A DNA stretch of 64,000 nt, taken from the NCBI GenBank assembly GCA_001603905.1, contig LVAE01000091.1, positions 1-64,000 on the forward strand, written 5' to 3'. The DNA is from Fibrobacterales bacterium Fibro_02. GTDB lineage: Bacteria > Fibrobacterota > Fibrobacteria > Fibrobacterales > Fibrobacteraceae. Both the position numbers and the translations under genes were made by a program. A model generated the notes under the pieces. That model worked only from the letters and a program-made list of their open reading frames with translations. It was not told the origin of the DNA and ran no database searches. Shown here in pieces: positions 46,915-57,299 of this stretch (positions are counted from its first letter, which is position 1; each line of letters starts with the position of its first letter).

Positions 46915-49900
46915 TTATTCCGCTTCGATAGGCACGAAGGCATTCTTGCTGTCGAATCCTGCAGGCAGGTCCCAGTCGTCATCCTTGGGCATGGCGGCTG
47001 CCTTCGGCTGGGCAGGCTGTGCGGGTTGCGTGGCGGCTGCGTTTTCGGCAGGAGCGCTCGCCGGAGCGGCGTTCGGGGTAGCCGGTTCCGTTGCGACCGT
47101 GTTTTCCACAGCTTGCGGTGCCGCTGTCGTTGCATTTTCGCCCGAGGCTGTCTGCGGTGCGGCTTCGGTGTTTTCCGATGGTGCTGGCGGTTCTGCCGTG
47201 GCGGCCTGTTCTGTCGCGGGCATCGGGAGGCTTACCATGATTCCGTTTTCGGCGGCAGTTTCTGCGGCTGCGTTCTGCACTTGCGGCGGGGTGAAACCTG
47301 GGACGTCGATCCACGGGAGCGGACGTCCTTGGGCCGCATCTGCGCCTGCCATGATGTTTCCGGTCATCGGGTCCACCGTCAGCTGGCCGCGTTCGTTGGG
47401 GAGTACCAGCGGCACTTCGCCTGCGGCGAGCATCGAGATGTCGAGGAAGTCAATCTTTTCGGGGATGCCGAGGATTTCGATTTCCTTCTTCGCGAAATCA
47501 GCCCACTGCGGAAGGCCACCGCTTGCGCCCGCAATGCGCGTGCGTCCGGATTTCAGCGGTTTGTTGTCGTCGAAGCCCACGTAGCTTCCGATAGCGACCA
47601 CGGAATCCGTCGAGATGCCGTTCTTCTCGTTCACGTAAGTGGGGAGCGCGCCCATGAAGGCCACGTTACGGTAATCGTTGGTGGTTCCGGTCTTTCCGAG
47701 TGCCGGGTAGCGCAGCGTAATGGCGCTGTCCGGGGAAGTCACCGTCATGCTGGTGTACTGGCTTCGGGCCGTTCCGTTCACGAACACGGAATGTAACATG
47801 ACCGCCATCTGCGAGGTAATCGTATCGCCGAGCACGACCTTGCTTTCGGTCTTGTTCCTGAAAATCACCTTGCCGTCCCGGTTCTTGATTTCCTTGATGA
47901 AACAGGGATCGGTCCAGTCGCCGTCCAGGCACTTGAAGACCTTGCCCGTGAGCATCGTCTGGTAGGCGGTGGAAATCTCGGCGAGCGTGATGTCGTTTAC
48001 GCCGAGCGGCATGCTGAACACCTTCTGCAGTTTCTGGTGGATGCCGATTTCTTTTGCGAACCGCGCGTATTCCGCGAACGAAAGTGAACGCCGGAAGTCG
48101 GGCCAGTAGCGGATATGTTCGGCATCAAGATAGTCCGCCTCTCCGTCGACCGGTTCGATCATCGTCGAGAGTCGCTTCATGTCGGCGAGCGTAAAGTGGT
48201 CGTACAGCACCACCGAATCGAGCGGCGTGAGCACGGCGGTCGGGTCCAGCTCCTGGGCCTGGCGTTCACGCAGGATTTCCGCATAGCGCTTGTAGTTGTG
48301 GTTGATGAAGGCGATAATCTTCGAATCCTTCTTCGCCTGCTTGATAGCGATATCGTTGAAGGTTCCGTAGCGCAGGTTCATCACGTCGCGCGCCTTGTCG
48401 TCCTTGCCTTCGTTCCTGTAGCGTTCGGCGAGGGCGTCGCGTGCCTTGGTGAATTCGATTTCGCGCTTGACATCTTCTTTCAGGATCAGCCCGAACTTGT
48501 CGCGCAGGCGTTCGAAGTATTTCTTGGTGTCTTCGTCTTCGGTGCGGGCGTAGCCGTTGGCGGCGGCCACTTCGTTAAATTCTTCGAGCGGAACCTTGTC
48601 GAGCAGGTGTTCCAGGAGCCAGATGCTCGCGATATTTTCGGATCGCGTCGTGGCCCAGGCGATGCTCACGACATCACCCTTGTTCTTGTGGTCGGGACGC
48701 GGGAAATAGAACTGGTTCACGAACTGGAAAACGTTGAAGTCGTTCTCGAGCATGTCGAGGTAATGCCAGTGGTACTTGAGCGCAAGGGCGTAAAGAATCG
48801 GCTTCCAGCTGGAACCGAGCTGTCGCACCGCCTTGAAGCTGCGGTCGAATCCGGTATTGTGGAAACCGCCCTGGCTTGCGATCACGTTTCCGTTCTGGAT
48901 GGCGAAAAGTCCGCCCTGCAGCACGGGTTCCGTTTCAATCTGGCACTGTGCGAATCCGTCTATCAGTTTGTCGTCCATGACGCTCACCAGCAGGATAGCG
49001 CCTTTCTTGAGCTGCGGTGCCAGAATCTTGTTCACGTCACCGCCGGCTTTTTTCGCAAAGTCCTTGACGGCTGCCTCGGAGACCATTCCCTTGAACTGGC
49101 CGAATCCCAGCGTCAGCGACTTGAGGCTTCCCTTTTCGTCGACCGTGATGCTGTCGATGGTGCCGTACAGGTAGTCGCCCTTGCGAGCCGTCTGGGCGCG
49201 GTTCGCGAATTGCGCCTTCGGGAGCACGAAACCGCCCAGTTGCATCTGGAGTCCGCTGATGTTTGCCTGCAGCGCAGTCTTCGCGGCGTCCTGGCTCCTT
49301 GCATCCACGGTCGTCGTAATCGAGAGCTGCGCCTTACGCCAGTCCTCGATTCCTTCGGCCTCGAATTTCTTCTGGAAAAATTCTCCGTCTAGCTTTTCCT
49401 CGATGCGGTCAAGCATCGTACTGACGCTGAAGCGGAAATTGCCGTGGTTGAATTCGAGCGGTTTCGCGAGTGCGGCGTCCATGTCCTCTTGCGATATATA
49501 GTTTTCCTCGACCATGCGGCCGAGTACATATTCCAGACGTTCCTTGCCGCGGGCAAGAGCCTTCTCGCGGCGTTCGGCATTACGCTGGATAAACGGGTCG
49601 TAGTTGAAGGGGCCCTTCACGGAACCGGCGATAAAGGCGCATTCGGCAAGAGTCAGGTCCTTGAGGTCCTTGTTGAAAAAATACTGCGCGGCGATGGCGA
49701 CGCCTTTCCCGGTACCCGAAACGTGGAACTGGTTCAGGTAGAATTCCAGGATTTCTTCCTTGCTGAAATGGTTTTCCATGCGGAGCGCGTTGATGAGCTC
49801 CTTGCCCTTTTCCTTGATGCTCCTTTCTTCGCGTCCGAAAATGTTCTTGACGGTCTGCTGGGTGAGCGTGGATCCGCCCTGGCGCATGTGGCCGCTTTTC

Positions 49901-50253
49901 AGGTTCGAGACCATGGCGCGGGTAAAGCCGTAGATGCTGAAACCGTTGTGGTTCCAGTAGCCGGCGTCTTCGGCGGCGATCAGGGCGTTCACGATGTTTG
50001 CCGGGATGTCGCCGTAGGGCACGTACACGCGGTGGTTTGCATCGAAAAAGGCGCCCAGGAGCTGTTCTCCGTCGTTATAGTAGACGCGGGTCTCGCCCGA
50101 AAGGACTTGCAGGATGGTTGCGCGGTTGAACTGGTTGTCCGGATCCTGGGTCGGCAGGATCTTGAAGACGACGATATAGGCGGGAATACAGCAAATCAGG
50201 CCGACAAGGGCGAATGCGGCCACGATTTTGAGCAATTTTTTAAGGAGATGCAT
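46915..50253 (-). CDS. Class A penicillin-binding protein (GT51 plus transpeptidase) with A/P/T-rich tail
   Basis: GT51 AEDAGYWNHNGFSIYGFTRA, GGSTLTQQTVKN; transpeptidase SSWK and KTGTT. Confidence 0.93.
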   Translation of the reverse strand: MHLLKKLLKIVAAFALVGLICCIPAYIVVFKILPTQDPDNQFNRATILQVLSGETRVYYNDGEQLLGAFFDANHRVYVPYGDIPANIVNALIAAEDAGYWNHNGFSIYGFTRAMVSNLKSGHMRQGGSTLTQQTVKNIFGREERSIKEKGKELINALRMENHFSKEEILEFYLNQFHVSGTGKGVAIAAQYFFNKDLKDLTLAECAFIAGSVKGPFNYDPFIQRNAERREKALARGKERLEYVLGRMVEENYISQEDMDAALAKPLEFNHGNFRFSVSTMLDRIEEKLDGEFFQKKFEAEGIEDWRKAQLSITTTVDARSQDAAKTALQANISGLQMQLGGFVLPKAQFANRAQTARKGDYLYGTIDSITVDEKGSLKSLTLGFGQFKGMVSEAAVKDFAKKAGGDVNKILAPQLKKGAILLVSVMDDKLIDGFAQCQIETEPVLQGGLFAIQNGNVIASQGGFHNTGFDRSFKAVRQLGSSWKPILYALALKYHWHYLDMLENDFNVFQFVNQFYFPRPDHKNKGDVVSIAWATTRSENIASIWLLEHLLDKVPLEEFNEVAAANGYARTEDEDTKKYFERLRDKFGLILKEDVKREIEFTKARDALAERYRNEGKDDKARDVMNLRYGTFNDIAIKQAKKDSKIIAFINHNYKRYAEILRERQAQELDPTAVLTPLDSVVLYDHFTLADMKRLSTMIEPVDGEADYLDAEHIRYWPDFRRSLSFAEYARFAKEIGIHQKLQKVFSMPLGVNDITLAEISTAYQTMLTGKVFKCLDGDWTDPCFIKEIKNRDGKVIFRNKTESKVVLGDTITSQMAVMLHSVFVNGTARSQYTSMTVTSPDSAITLRYPALGKTGTTNDYRNVAFMGALPTYVNEKNGISTDSVVAIGSYVGFDDNKPLKSGRTRIAGASGGLPQWADFAKKEIEILGIPEKIDFLDISMLAAGEVPLVLPNERGQLTVDPMTGNIMAGADAAQGRPLPWIDVPGFTPPQVQNAAAETAAENGIMVSLPMPATEQAATAEPPAPSENTEAAPQTASGENATTAAPQAVENTVATEPATPNAAPASAPAENAAATQPAQPAQPKAAAMPKDDDWDLPAGFDSKNAFVPIEAE

Positions 50254-50390
50254 ACTAAAAATTTAGAAATTTTGGTTTTATACTTCGCTAATTGTAAAAA
50301 AATGTGCGTTTTTGGGGCGAAATTTAGGGTTTTTGCTTCTTTACCCTTGAAAAATTGCCGAATTTTATCTAAAATTTGTGTCCCCGAGAT

Positions 50391-50479
50391 GGGAAGATGG
50401 CCGAGCTGGCCGAAGGCGCGTCCCTGCTAAGGACGTATAGGACTTAATCCTATCGCGAGTTCGAATCTCGCTCTTCCCG
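50391..50479 (+). tRNA. tRNA-Ser(GCT)
   Basis: Acceptor GGGAAGA/TCTTCCC, anticodon loop CTGCTAA at 50424-50430, long variable arm, T-loop TTCGAATC. Confidence 0.93.
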
Positions 50480-50485
50480 CTGCAA

Positions 50486-50517
50486 AGACCCCTAGGAGCA
50501 ATCCTGGGGGTCTTTTG
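50486..50517 (+). terminator. Terminator after the tRNA
   Basis: AGACCCCTAGGA...TCCTGGGGGTCT then TTT. Confidence 0.65.
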
Positions 50518-50631
50518 CTTCGAAAAAATACTTCCCTAAGCTCTAAATTCTACCAAGTAAGTTCTTTTTTTTGCGTTTTTGCTAATTTCAAATTATATAT
50601 TATTAGGGAAAATAATCCCAAGGAGTTTAAT

Positions 50632-50970
50632 ATGAAAGCCTCTAGTTTTATTGCTGGTCTTGCCGTAGGTGCCGCTGCCGCTATTGCTGTTTCCAAGAAA
50701 ATCAAGGATCTTTGCGCCGACGAAGACGAATCCTGCGAAAGCGACGCCGCCCTCAAGGATGCCGAAAATACGGTGCAGAGCCTCCGCAATTCCGCCGACA
50801 GCCTTTTGAATGACCTCAAGACCCAGACCGAGGCCAAGCAGACATACGCCGCCCAGTGCGAAGACCTTAAGGACCAAGTAGCCAAGAAGGACGCCGAAAT
50901 CGAGAACCTGAAGAACATCTGCGACAAGCAGGCGGGCGAAATTAGCAAGCTTGAAGCCAATCAAGGCTAA
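50632..50970 (+). CDS. Small protein with N-terminal hydrophobic segment and coiled coil
   Basis: SD AGGAG then MKASSFIAGLAVGAAAAIAVSKK and heptad-rich remainder. Confidence 0.65.
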   Translation: MKASSFIAGLAVGAAAAIAVSKKIKDLCADEDESCESDAALKDAENTVQSLRNSADSLLNDLKTQTEAKQTYAAQCEDLKDQVAKKDAEIENLKNICDKQAGEISKLEANQG

Positions 50971-51038
50971 AAAGGGAAACGACGCCCCGTCGTGCGTTTT
51001 CTAAATTGCTTTTCGTGGCACGTTTTTTGCATAGACGA

Positions 51039-51920
51039 ATGATTGAAGGACTGGTGCTTGCATCGGTCCTCTTTGTGCTATGCGTCCTGCTTTCGGCCTG
51101 CGAGGAAATCGAAGAGGAAAAGCCGTGGGTCCAGGTGGAACGCCCGGAAATGCTCTTTACCGATACCACCCTGATGGACAGCTACGACAAGGGCGTTCTC
51201 GCCTGGAAGCTGAAGACCGCCTATCTGGAACGCTGGAGCGACAAGGAGGTCGTTTTCGTGCGTCCGGTGCTGGTGGATATCTACGATTCGCTCGGCGAAC
51301 GTACCGCCTTCCTGCGAGCGGATTCCGGACGCATGGACCTGAAGTTCACTTACGTCTATGCTTACGGACATGTGTATGCGCTTACTCCCAAGGGCGCCTC
51401 GGTGCGTTCCGATTCGCTCATCTGGAACAAGAAGGACAACCTGGTGACGACGCAGAGCTACGTGCGCGTGGTGAGCGAAGAAGGCGACGTGCTGCAGGGG
51501 CAGGGTTTCGTGAGCGACGCCCACATGGACAACTGGCGTATCCTTTCGAACGTGACGGGAATTTTCCAGGATGCCGCCCGGCGCCTGAAGGACGAGGACA
51601 AGAAACAGGCGAAGGAAATCGAGACGCGCGACAGTGCGCAGGCGGCGACACCCGCAAGTACTCCCGCAAGTTCTGCCTCTGCTGCCCCGACGAAAAATCC
51701 GCAGCAAGCTTCGCCACAAAATTCTCAACAGAATACGCAGCAAAACCCGCCGCAGAAACCGCAGGCGAAGGCTGAACCTGCGAAGCCGGAAAAAGATGCC
51801 GGAGCACCGAAGGCGGCGAAGTCCGTCCCGGACTCTGCATCGGCAAAAGCCAGGCCTGATTTGCCGAAACACCCCGCCAAGAGCGGCGAGCGCCCGAAGG
51901 CGAAGGTGATGGTGGACTAG
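51039..51920 (+). CDS. lptC: LPS export protein LptC with low-complexity C-terminal tail
   Basis: LptC-like body (FTDTTLMDSYDKGVLAWKLKTAYLERW...) in an lptC-lptA-lptB order. Confidence 0.75.
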   Translation: MIEGLVLASVLFVLCVLLSACEEIEEEKPWVQVERPEMLFTDTTLMDSYDKGVLAWKLKTAYLERWSDKEVVFVRPVLVDIYDSLGERTAFLRADSGRMDLKFTYVYAYGHVYALTPKGASVRSDSLIWNKKDNLVTTQSYVRVVSEEGDVLQGQGFVSDAHMDNWRILSNVTGIFQDAARRLKDEDKKQAKEIETRDSAQAATPASTPASSASAAPTKNPQQASPQNSQQNTQQNPPQKPQAKAEPAKPEKDAGAPKAAKSVPDSASAKARPDLPKHPAKSGERPKAKVMVD

Positions 51921-51940
51921 TGGGCGCCCCGATCTGTAAT

Positions 51941-53365
51941 ATGCTGCGTAGGCTTTTGCCGCTGCTGCTTGTCGCGCTCCTCGCGACAAGCGCCGCCGCC
52001 CAGTCATCGCCACTGATTATGAGGCACGCCGACAGCCTTGCTGTCGCCCGCAAGCGCGGTACCCTGCTCTTGCAGGGTCGTGTACACTTTGTACACGACA
52101 GCGTGCAGTTCCGCACGCAGCGCGCCTTCTGGAATAAGGATGCCGAGTCGGTGCAGTGCAGCGGAGGATTCCTCTTTACGCATCCGTCCGGATCCATCGA
52201 CGCGCACAACGGCTTCTACCAGAAGAAAAAGGGGATTGCGACCGCGTCGGGCGACGTGCATGCGGGCGATTCCGCAAAAACGTACCTGTTCACGGGCGAG
52301 TACCTGGAATACGATCGCGAAAAAGAAATCCTCACGATGCCGCAAAAGCCGATGCTTTACCAGTACGAGAAGCTGAAAGACGGAACGGTCGATACGATGA
52401 CGATTTCGGCGAAGCGCATTGTCTACAACAAGAAGAATTCATTTGCCGAAGCCTATGAAAACGTGCGCATCGCCAAGAAGGATATGATCATTACGGGCGA
52501 TACGGGGTATTTCGACCGCCTGAATGACTGGCTTTCGATGACGCATGTGCGTTTGGTCCAGAACGACATGGTCGTCACTTGCGATTCGGGCTTCTTTGAC
52601 CATAAGAACAACTGGTTCTCGCTGAAAGGTAGTCCGACCTGCGACATGAAGAATTACCACCTGACGGGTGATTCCATTTTCCTTGAACTCGATTCGACAG
52701 GGAAGTCGCTTCGGTCCGCCCTCGTAATCAGGAATGCCCATGGCGTGCAGCAGGAAGAGGCCAAGAAGAATGCTCCGGGACATGTGACCGAGGCCTTTGG
52801 CGATACGTTGTATGCGAAATTCAGCAACGACAAGATTGAACGTCTTTATGTGAACCTGAATGCCCGCGGATTCTTTTACGAGGATGACCTCAAGGATTAC
52901 CGCAACCTGATGGATGGCGACCGTCTTGACCTGTATTTCAACCAGGGCAAGATGGATAAGGCGGTCGTATCGGGCAAGGCGCAGAGTACCTATTTCTACG
53001 TGAAGAAGGACCGTTCGGTCGCTGGCAAGAACGAGGCGACGGGCGATACGATCCACATCCTGTTCGATGCGCAGAAGAACGCGGTCAAGTCGCTACGGCT
53101 TCTCGGTGGCGGCAACATGGCGAGCGGCCGCTATATCGATATGGAAAAGACGGAACGCCTCCGCAAGGAATCGCTGAAGGATTCCCTGGAAAGGGCGAAG
53201 GCCGCAAACGATTCGCTTCACAAGTCGACCGCCGCGAACGATTCTGCGCTGGTGCAGACGGCAAAAAAACGCGGATTTCTTGACAAAATGAAGAAAAAGA
53301 TCGATAAAAAGAATGCAGAATCGTCGGATTTAGTAAATTCTTCCAGTAGCAGGAAGGAACCATGA
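51941..53365 (+). CDS. lptA: OstA/LptA-like LPS transport protein
   Basis: Signal peptide, OstA-like repeats ([37 protein letters not shown]); position before lptB. Confidence 0.7.
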   Translation: MLRRLLPLLLVALLATSAAAQSSPLIMRHADSLAVARKRGTLLLQGRVHFVHDSVQFRTQRAFWNKDAESVQCSGGFLFTHPSGSIDAHNGFYQKKKGIATASGDVHAGDSAKTYLFTGEYLEYDREKEILTMPQKPMLYQYEKLKDGTVDTMTISAKRIVYNKKNSFAEAYENVRIAKKDMIITGDTGYFDRLNDWLSMTHVRLVQNDMVVTCDSGFFDHKNNWFSLKGSPTCDMKNYHLTGDSIFLELDSTGKSLRSALVIRNAHGVQQEEAKKNAPGHVTEAFGDTLYAKFSNDKIERLYVNLNARGFFYEDDLKDYRNLMDGDRLDLYFNQGKMDKAVVSGKAQSTYFYVKKDRSVAGKNEATGDTIHILFDAQKNAVKSLRLLGGGNMASGRYIDMEKTERLRKESLKDSLERAKAANDSLHKSTAANDSALVQTAKKRGFLDKMKKKIDKKNAESSDLVNSSSSRKEP

Positions 53366-54099
53366 AAAACTTAGTGAGTACCATTCGCACGGAACACCTG
53401 AGAAAGGTCTATGGCGGTCGTCAGGTCGTGAGCGACGTGTCCATCCGCGTGTCGCAGGGTGAAATCGTCGGGCTGCTCGGGCCGAACGGTGCGGGCAAGA
53501 CGACGTCGTTCTATATGATCGTGGGCATGGTTCGTCCAGAATCGGGGCACATCTTCCTCGATGACATCGAGATGACGGACAAGCCGATGTACAAGCGTGC
53601 GCGCCTCGGTATCGGTTACCTGCCGCAGGAAGCTTCCATCTTCCGCAAGCTTTCCGTCGAGGATAACATCATGGCGATTCTCGAGACGCAGGGCATGAAG
53701 CGTTCCGAACGCAAGCGCCGTCTCGAGGAACTGCTCGAGGAATTCAAGATTACGCACATCCGCAAGACCAAGTCCATGAGTTGCTCGGGCGGTGAACGCC
53801 GCCGTCTGGAAATTGCGCGCGCCCTCGCGAGCGACCCGTCCTTCCTTTTGCTCGATGAACCTTTTGCGGGTATCGACCCGATTGCCGTGGCCGACATCCA
53901 GTCCATTATCTCGGGCCTCAAGGAACGCGGCATGGGTGTGCTCATTACCGACCACAACGTGCGCGAGACGCTCTCGATTACCGACCGCGCCTATATCATG
54001 TACAAGAGCCAGGTGCTTACGGAAGGGTCCTCGGAATATCTTGCGAACGACCCTGAAGCCCGCCGCATTTACCTAGGAGACAGCTTCAGCCTAGGTTAA
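53362..54099 (+). CDS. lptB: LPS export ABC transporter ATP-binding protein LptB
   Basis: [44 protein letters not shown]. Confidence 0.95.
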   Translation: MKNLVSTIRTEHLRKVYGGRQVVSDVSIRVSQGEIVGLLGPNGAGKTTSFYMIVGMVRPESGHIFLDDIEMTDKPMYKRARLGIGYLPQEASIFRKLSVEDNIMAILETQGMKRSERKRRLEELLEEFKITHIRKTKSMSCSGGERRRLEIARALASDPSFLLLDEPFAGIDPIAVADIQSIISGLKERGMGVLITDHNVRETLSITDRAYIMYKSQVLTEGSSEYLANDPEARRIYLGDSFSLG

Positions 54100-54137
54100 T
54101 TTTTCCATTTTTTAATTCTTCTTTATACTTATCGCCT

Positions 54138-55781
54138 ATGGATTTCGGATTGCAACTTGGAACTTCTCAACGACTGGAGCAGACGCTCTCGCCGCAGTTA
54201 CGGCAGTTCGTAACCATTCTGCAGAAAAATTCCCTGGAGCTCGACACGGCGATCAAGGAAGAACTGGAAAGCAACCCGCTTCTGGAACTGGACGATTCCG
54301 CGCCGATGGACGAACGCGAAGTCCACGACGACGAGCTTCCGGATTCCGGGGCGGAACTCAAGGACGACCGTCCCGACGATTTCGACGATTACGATTCCGC
54401 GGACTATTCCTCGCTCGAGGACAGCGCCGTGGGCGATAGCCAGCTTTTGGACGGTTCCGGCAGCGACGATATCAACTACGAGCAGTACCTGAAGGACGGC
54501 TCCATGAACGAGGACGCCCCGTTCAAGGATCTGAATGCCCCGTCGAACGATGCGGACGACGAATGGGACCGCCCCATCAAGGATTACGGGAAGAGCCTTC
54601 AGGACAAGTTGCGCGACCAGTTGCTGCTGTGGTCCGGCACGAAGGAGCAATTGGAACAGCTCTCCAAGGAAGGCTGCTCCGAAAAGCGTTTCCGCCAGCT
54701 AGTGGAATACCTGATCGATTCCCTCGACGAAAACGGTTTTTTGCAGGGAGTGTCCTCGGAGGTGTCGCTGATCCGCGAATCGCAGGACCCGCTGGTCAAC
54801 GAAATCGAGACGATGCTCCGCGGCGAGAAGTCCCTCGAAGAGTGTTCGCTCCCCGTGCGCGAGGCGCTCCACGTGCTGCAGGGCTTTACTCCGCGCGGTA
54901 TCGGAGCCCGTGACCAGCGCGAATGCTTTATGATCCAGGCTTACGCCATCCCGAATTTTCCGCCGCTCGGCATCAAGATTCTCGAAAACTGTTACGAGGA
55001 CCTTCTTTCGTTACGTTATGCGAAAATCGCCAAGGCGCTTGGGGTATCGACCGAGGAGGTGCAACAGGCCGTGGCCAGTTTTGCAAGGCTCAATCCGCAT
55101 CCTGGCTTCCAGCTGTCGAATGCCCGCATCCAGACCGTGGCTGCCGACCTGAAGGTCGTCGAGAAGCATGGCCGCATGGAAGTGGAATCGGTCCGCTCCT
55201 CGATGCAGAAACGCCTCCGCGTCAACCAGACCTACAAGGCGATTCTGGATGACAAGGGTGCCTCCAAGTCCGACAAGGAATACGTGCGCACGCACCTCTT
55301 TAAGGCCGTAGAATTCATCAAGGCGCTTGACAATCGCTACTCGACCATGGAACTTGTGATGCGCGCGATATTCAAGCGCCAGAAGGATTTCTTCACCAAG
55401 GGCCCCGCCTTCCTGAAGCCCATGGTGCAGCAGGACATCGCCGACGATATCAAGCGCGACGTGAGTACCGTGAACCGTTCCATCAACGGCAAGTATGTGG
55501 ATACGCCTTACGGAGTCTACGAGCTCAAGCGTTTCTTCACTTCGGGTGTCAAGCAGGATAGTCTCCCCGGCGCAAGCGGCGAGGAACTTAGCTCGGCGAC
55601 CATTCTGGACGCCATCAAGAAGCTCGTGGATGCCGAAGACAAGAAAAAGCCCCTTTCTGACCAGGCCATTTCGGACAAGCTGGCCGAGCAGGGAATCCAG
55701 GTGGCGCGCCGTACGGTCGCCAAGTACCGCGAAAAGGAACTGCGGATTCTGCCGGCAAGTCAGCGAAAAAAGCTGATTTAG
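54138..55781 (+). CDS. rpoN: RNA polymerase sigma-54 factor
   Basis: N-terminal LGTSQRLEQTLSPQLRQFVTILQ; C-terminal RpoN box ARRTVAKYRE. Confidence 0.96.
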   Translation: MDFGLQLGTSQRLEQTLSPQLRQFVTILQKNSLELDTAIKEELESNPLLELDDSAPMDEREVHDDELPDSGAELKDDRPDDFDDYDSADYSSLEDSAVGDSQLLDGSGSDDINYEQYLKDGSMNEDAPFKDLNAPSNDADDEWDRPIKDYGKSLQDKLRDQLLLWSGTKEQLEQLSKEGCSEKRFRQLVEYLIDSLDENGFLQGVSSEVSLIRESQDPLVNEIETMLRGEKSLEECSLPVREALHVLQGFTPRGIGARDQRECFMIQAYAIPNFPPLGIKILENCYEDLLSLRYAKIAKALGVSTEEVQQAVASFARLNPHPGFQLSNARIQTVAADLKVVEKHGRMEVESVRSSMQKRLRVNQTYKAILDDKGASKSDKEYVRTHLFKAVEFIKALDNRYSTMELVMRAIFKRQKDFFTKGPAFLKPMVQQDIADDIKRDVSTVNRSINGKYVDTPYGVYELKRFFTSGVKQDSLPGASGEELSSATILDAIKKLVDAEDKKKPLSDQAISDKLAEQGIQVARRTVAKYREKELRILPASQRKKLI

Positions 55782-55936
55782 GCTCCTTTTAGGCGGCATT
55801 ATTCCAACTTGGAATAATTTTTTTGAATTTTTTTCAAAAAAACTTTGTTTTTGTACAAAAAAAGATGTATATACTCTAGACGTGGAGCAAAAGTTCCACC
55901 AATACAATAAGAACCCTTTCTATGGAGGTTATTAAT

Positions 55937-56254
55937 ATGGATATTCAGTTCTCTGCTCGTCATTTCAACGCTTCTGCCGGACTTCAGGATCGCATTCAAG
56001 AAGAAATGGACAAATTGGCCCGTTTCTACCCGAATATCACCAGTGCCTCCGTTATTCTTGACCACGAAGTAGAACATCAGCGTCATTGCGAAATTATCGT
56101 GAACATTACTGGCTCCCAGGTGGTTGCTTCCGCAGACGAAGAAAACATGGGCAAGGCCGTCGACGTGACGCTCGAACGTATCAAGGTTCAGCTCAAGAAG
56201 GCGAACGATAAGCAGAACGATCACCGTGCCCAGCCCGTTTCCGACGTTGTATAA
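55937..56254 (+). CDS. hpf: Ribosome hibernation promoting factor / RaiA family
   Basis: MDIQFSARHFNASAGLQDRIQEEMDKLARFYPNITSASVIL. Confidence 0.93.
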   Translation: MDIQFSARHFNASAGLQDRIQEEMDKLARFYPNITSASVILDHEVEHQRHCEIIVNITGSQVVASADEENMGKAVDVTLERIKVQLKKANDKQNDHRAQPVSDVV

Positions 56255-56267
56255 CCGGTAAAGAATC

Positions 56268-57299
56268 GTGGCTGAGTCTAGATTAAAAGACATCAAGATC
56301 CTGCACCGGGAACGTCTCCTGGTGCGGGACTTTTTTTTGCATTATGGCAAGGACCTCCAGATGGCCTGCCATTCCGACGAATCGAGTCTAGAGGCGCCTA
56401 TTGCCGAGAGCGGCATTCATAGGCCGGGCCTTGCGATGGCGGGCTTTACCAAGGTTTACAGTTCCCAGCAGATTCAGGTGGTGGGACATACCGAATGGAA
56501 CTATCTGGAATCGATCGGGCCCGAGGCACGCGCCAGGGTCTTTGAGAATTTGTCTGTATACAAGGCGCCCATGTGGGTGGTGACGCATTCGCAGATGCCG
56601 CACCCGGAACTTCGGGCGATGTGCGACCGTCTGAACATCCCTCTGTTCTCGACGACGCTCCACACTTACGAGTTTAACAAGATTGCCCAGCGAATCCTGG
56701 AAGAATTCTTTGCGCCCCATGCCGTGATTCACGGTAGCCTCGTGGACGTCTATGGCGTGGGCATGCTCTATATCGGCGACAGTAACGTGGGTAAGTCCGA
56801 ATGCGTGCTGGACCTCGTGGAAAGCGGGCACCGTATGGTGGCCGACGACGTGGTCCACATCAGTAACGTCGGGCGAGCCATTATCGGCCGACCCGACCCC
56901 CTGATCAAGCACCACATGGAAATCCGCGGCGTGGGAATCCTCGATATCCGCTCCATGTTCGGTATCCACGCGATTCGCAAGGTGAAAAAGATCGAAACCA
57001 TCGTGGAACTGCAGCAGTGGCAGCGCGACGGCGGCTACGATCGCACGGGGCTCAACGAGCAGGAAGAAGAAATTATGGGGGTCAAGATTCCGAAGGTGGT
57101 GATTCCCGTGGCGCCCGGCAAGAACCTTACGGTGATTTCCGAGGTAATCGCCATGAATACCTTGATGAAATATAGCGGCCAGAACGTGGCTCAGGACTTC
57201 AATGAGGCCTTAATGCAAAAGATTAAGGCCAAGGCCAAGGGTGAGTATGTCGATGATTTGTTAGATTTCGACAATCAGAATTGGTCCTACTATGAATAG
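56268..57299 (+). CDS. hprK: HPr kinase/phosphorylase
   Basis: Walker A IGDSNVGKSECVLDL; MVADDVV; MEIRGVGILDIRSMFG. Confidence 0.93.
   Translation: MAESRLKDIKILHRERLLVRDFFLHYGKDLQMACHSDESSLEAPIAESGIHRPGLAMAGFTKVYSSQQIQVVGHTEWNYLESIGPEARARVFENLSVYKAPMWVVTHSQMPHPELRAMCDRLNIPLFSTTLHTYEFNKIAQRILEEFFAPHAVIHGSLVDVYGVGMLYIGDSNVGKSECVLDLVESGHRMVADDVVHISNVGRAIIGRPDPLIKHHMEIRGVGILDIRSMFGIHAIRKVKKIETIVELQQWQRDGGYDRTGLNEQEEEIMGVKIPKVVIPVAPGKNLTVISEVIAMNTLMKYSGQNVAQDFNEALMQKIKAKAKGEYVDDLLDFDNQNWSYYE

Noticed and set aside
48115-49392. Plus-strand ORF (425 aa) opposite the PBP gene
   Set aside because: Shadow ORF; GT51/transpeptidase on the minus strand is clear.
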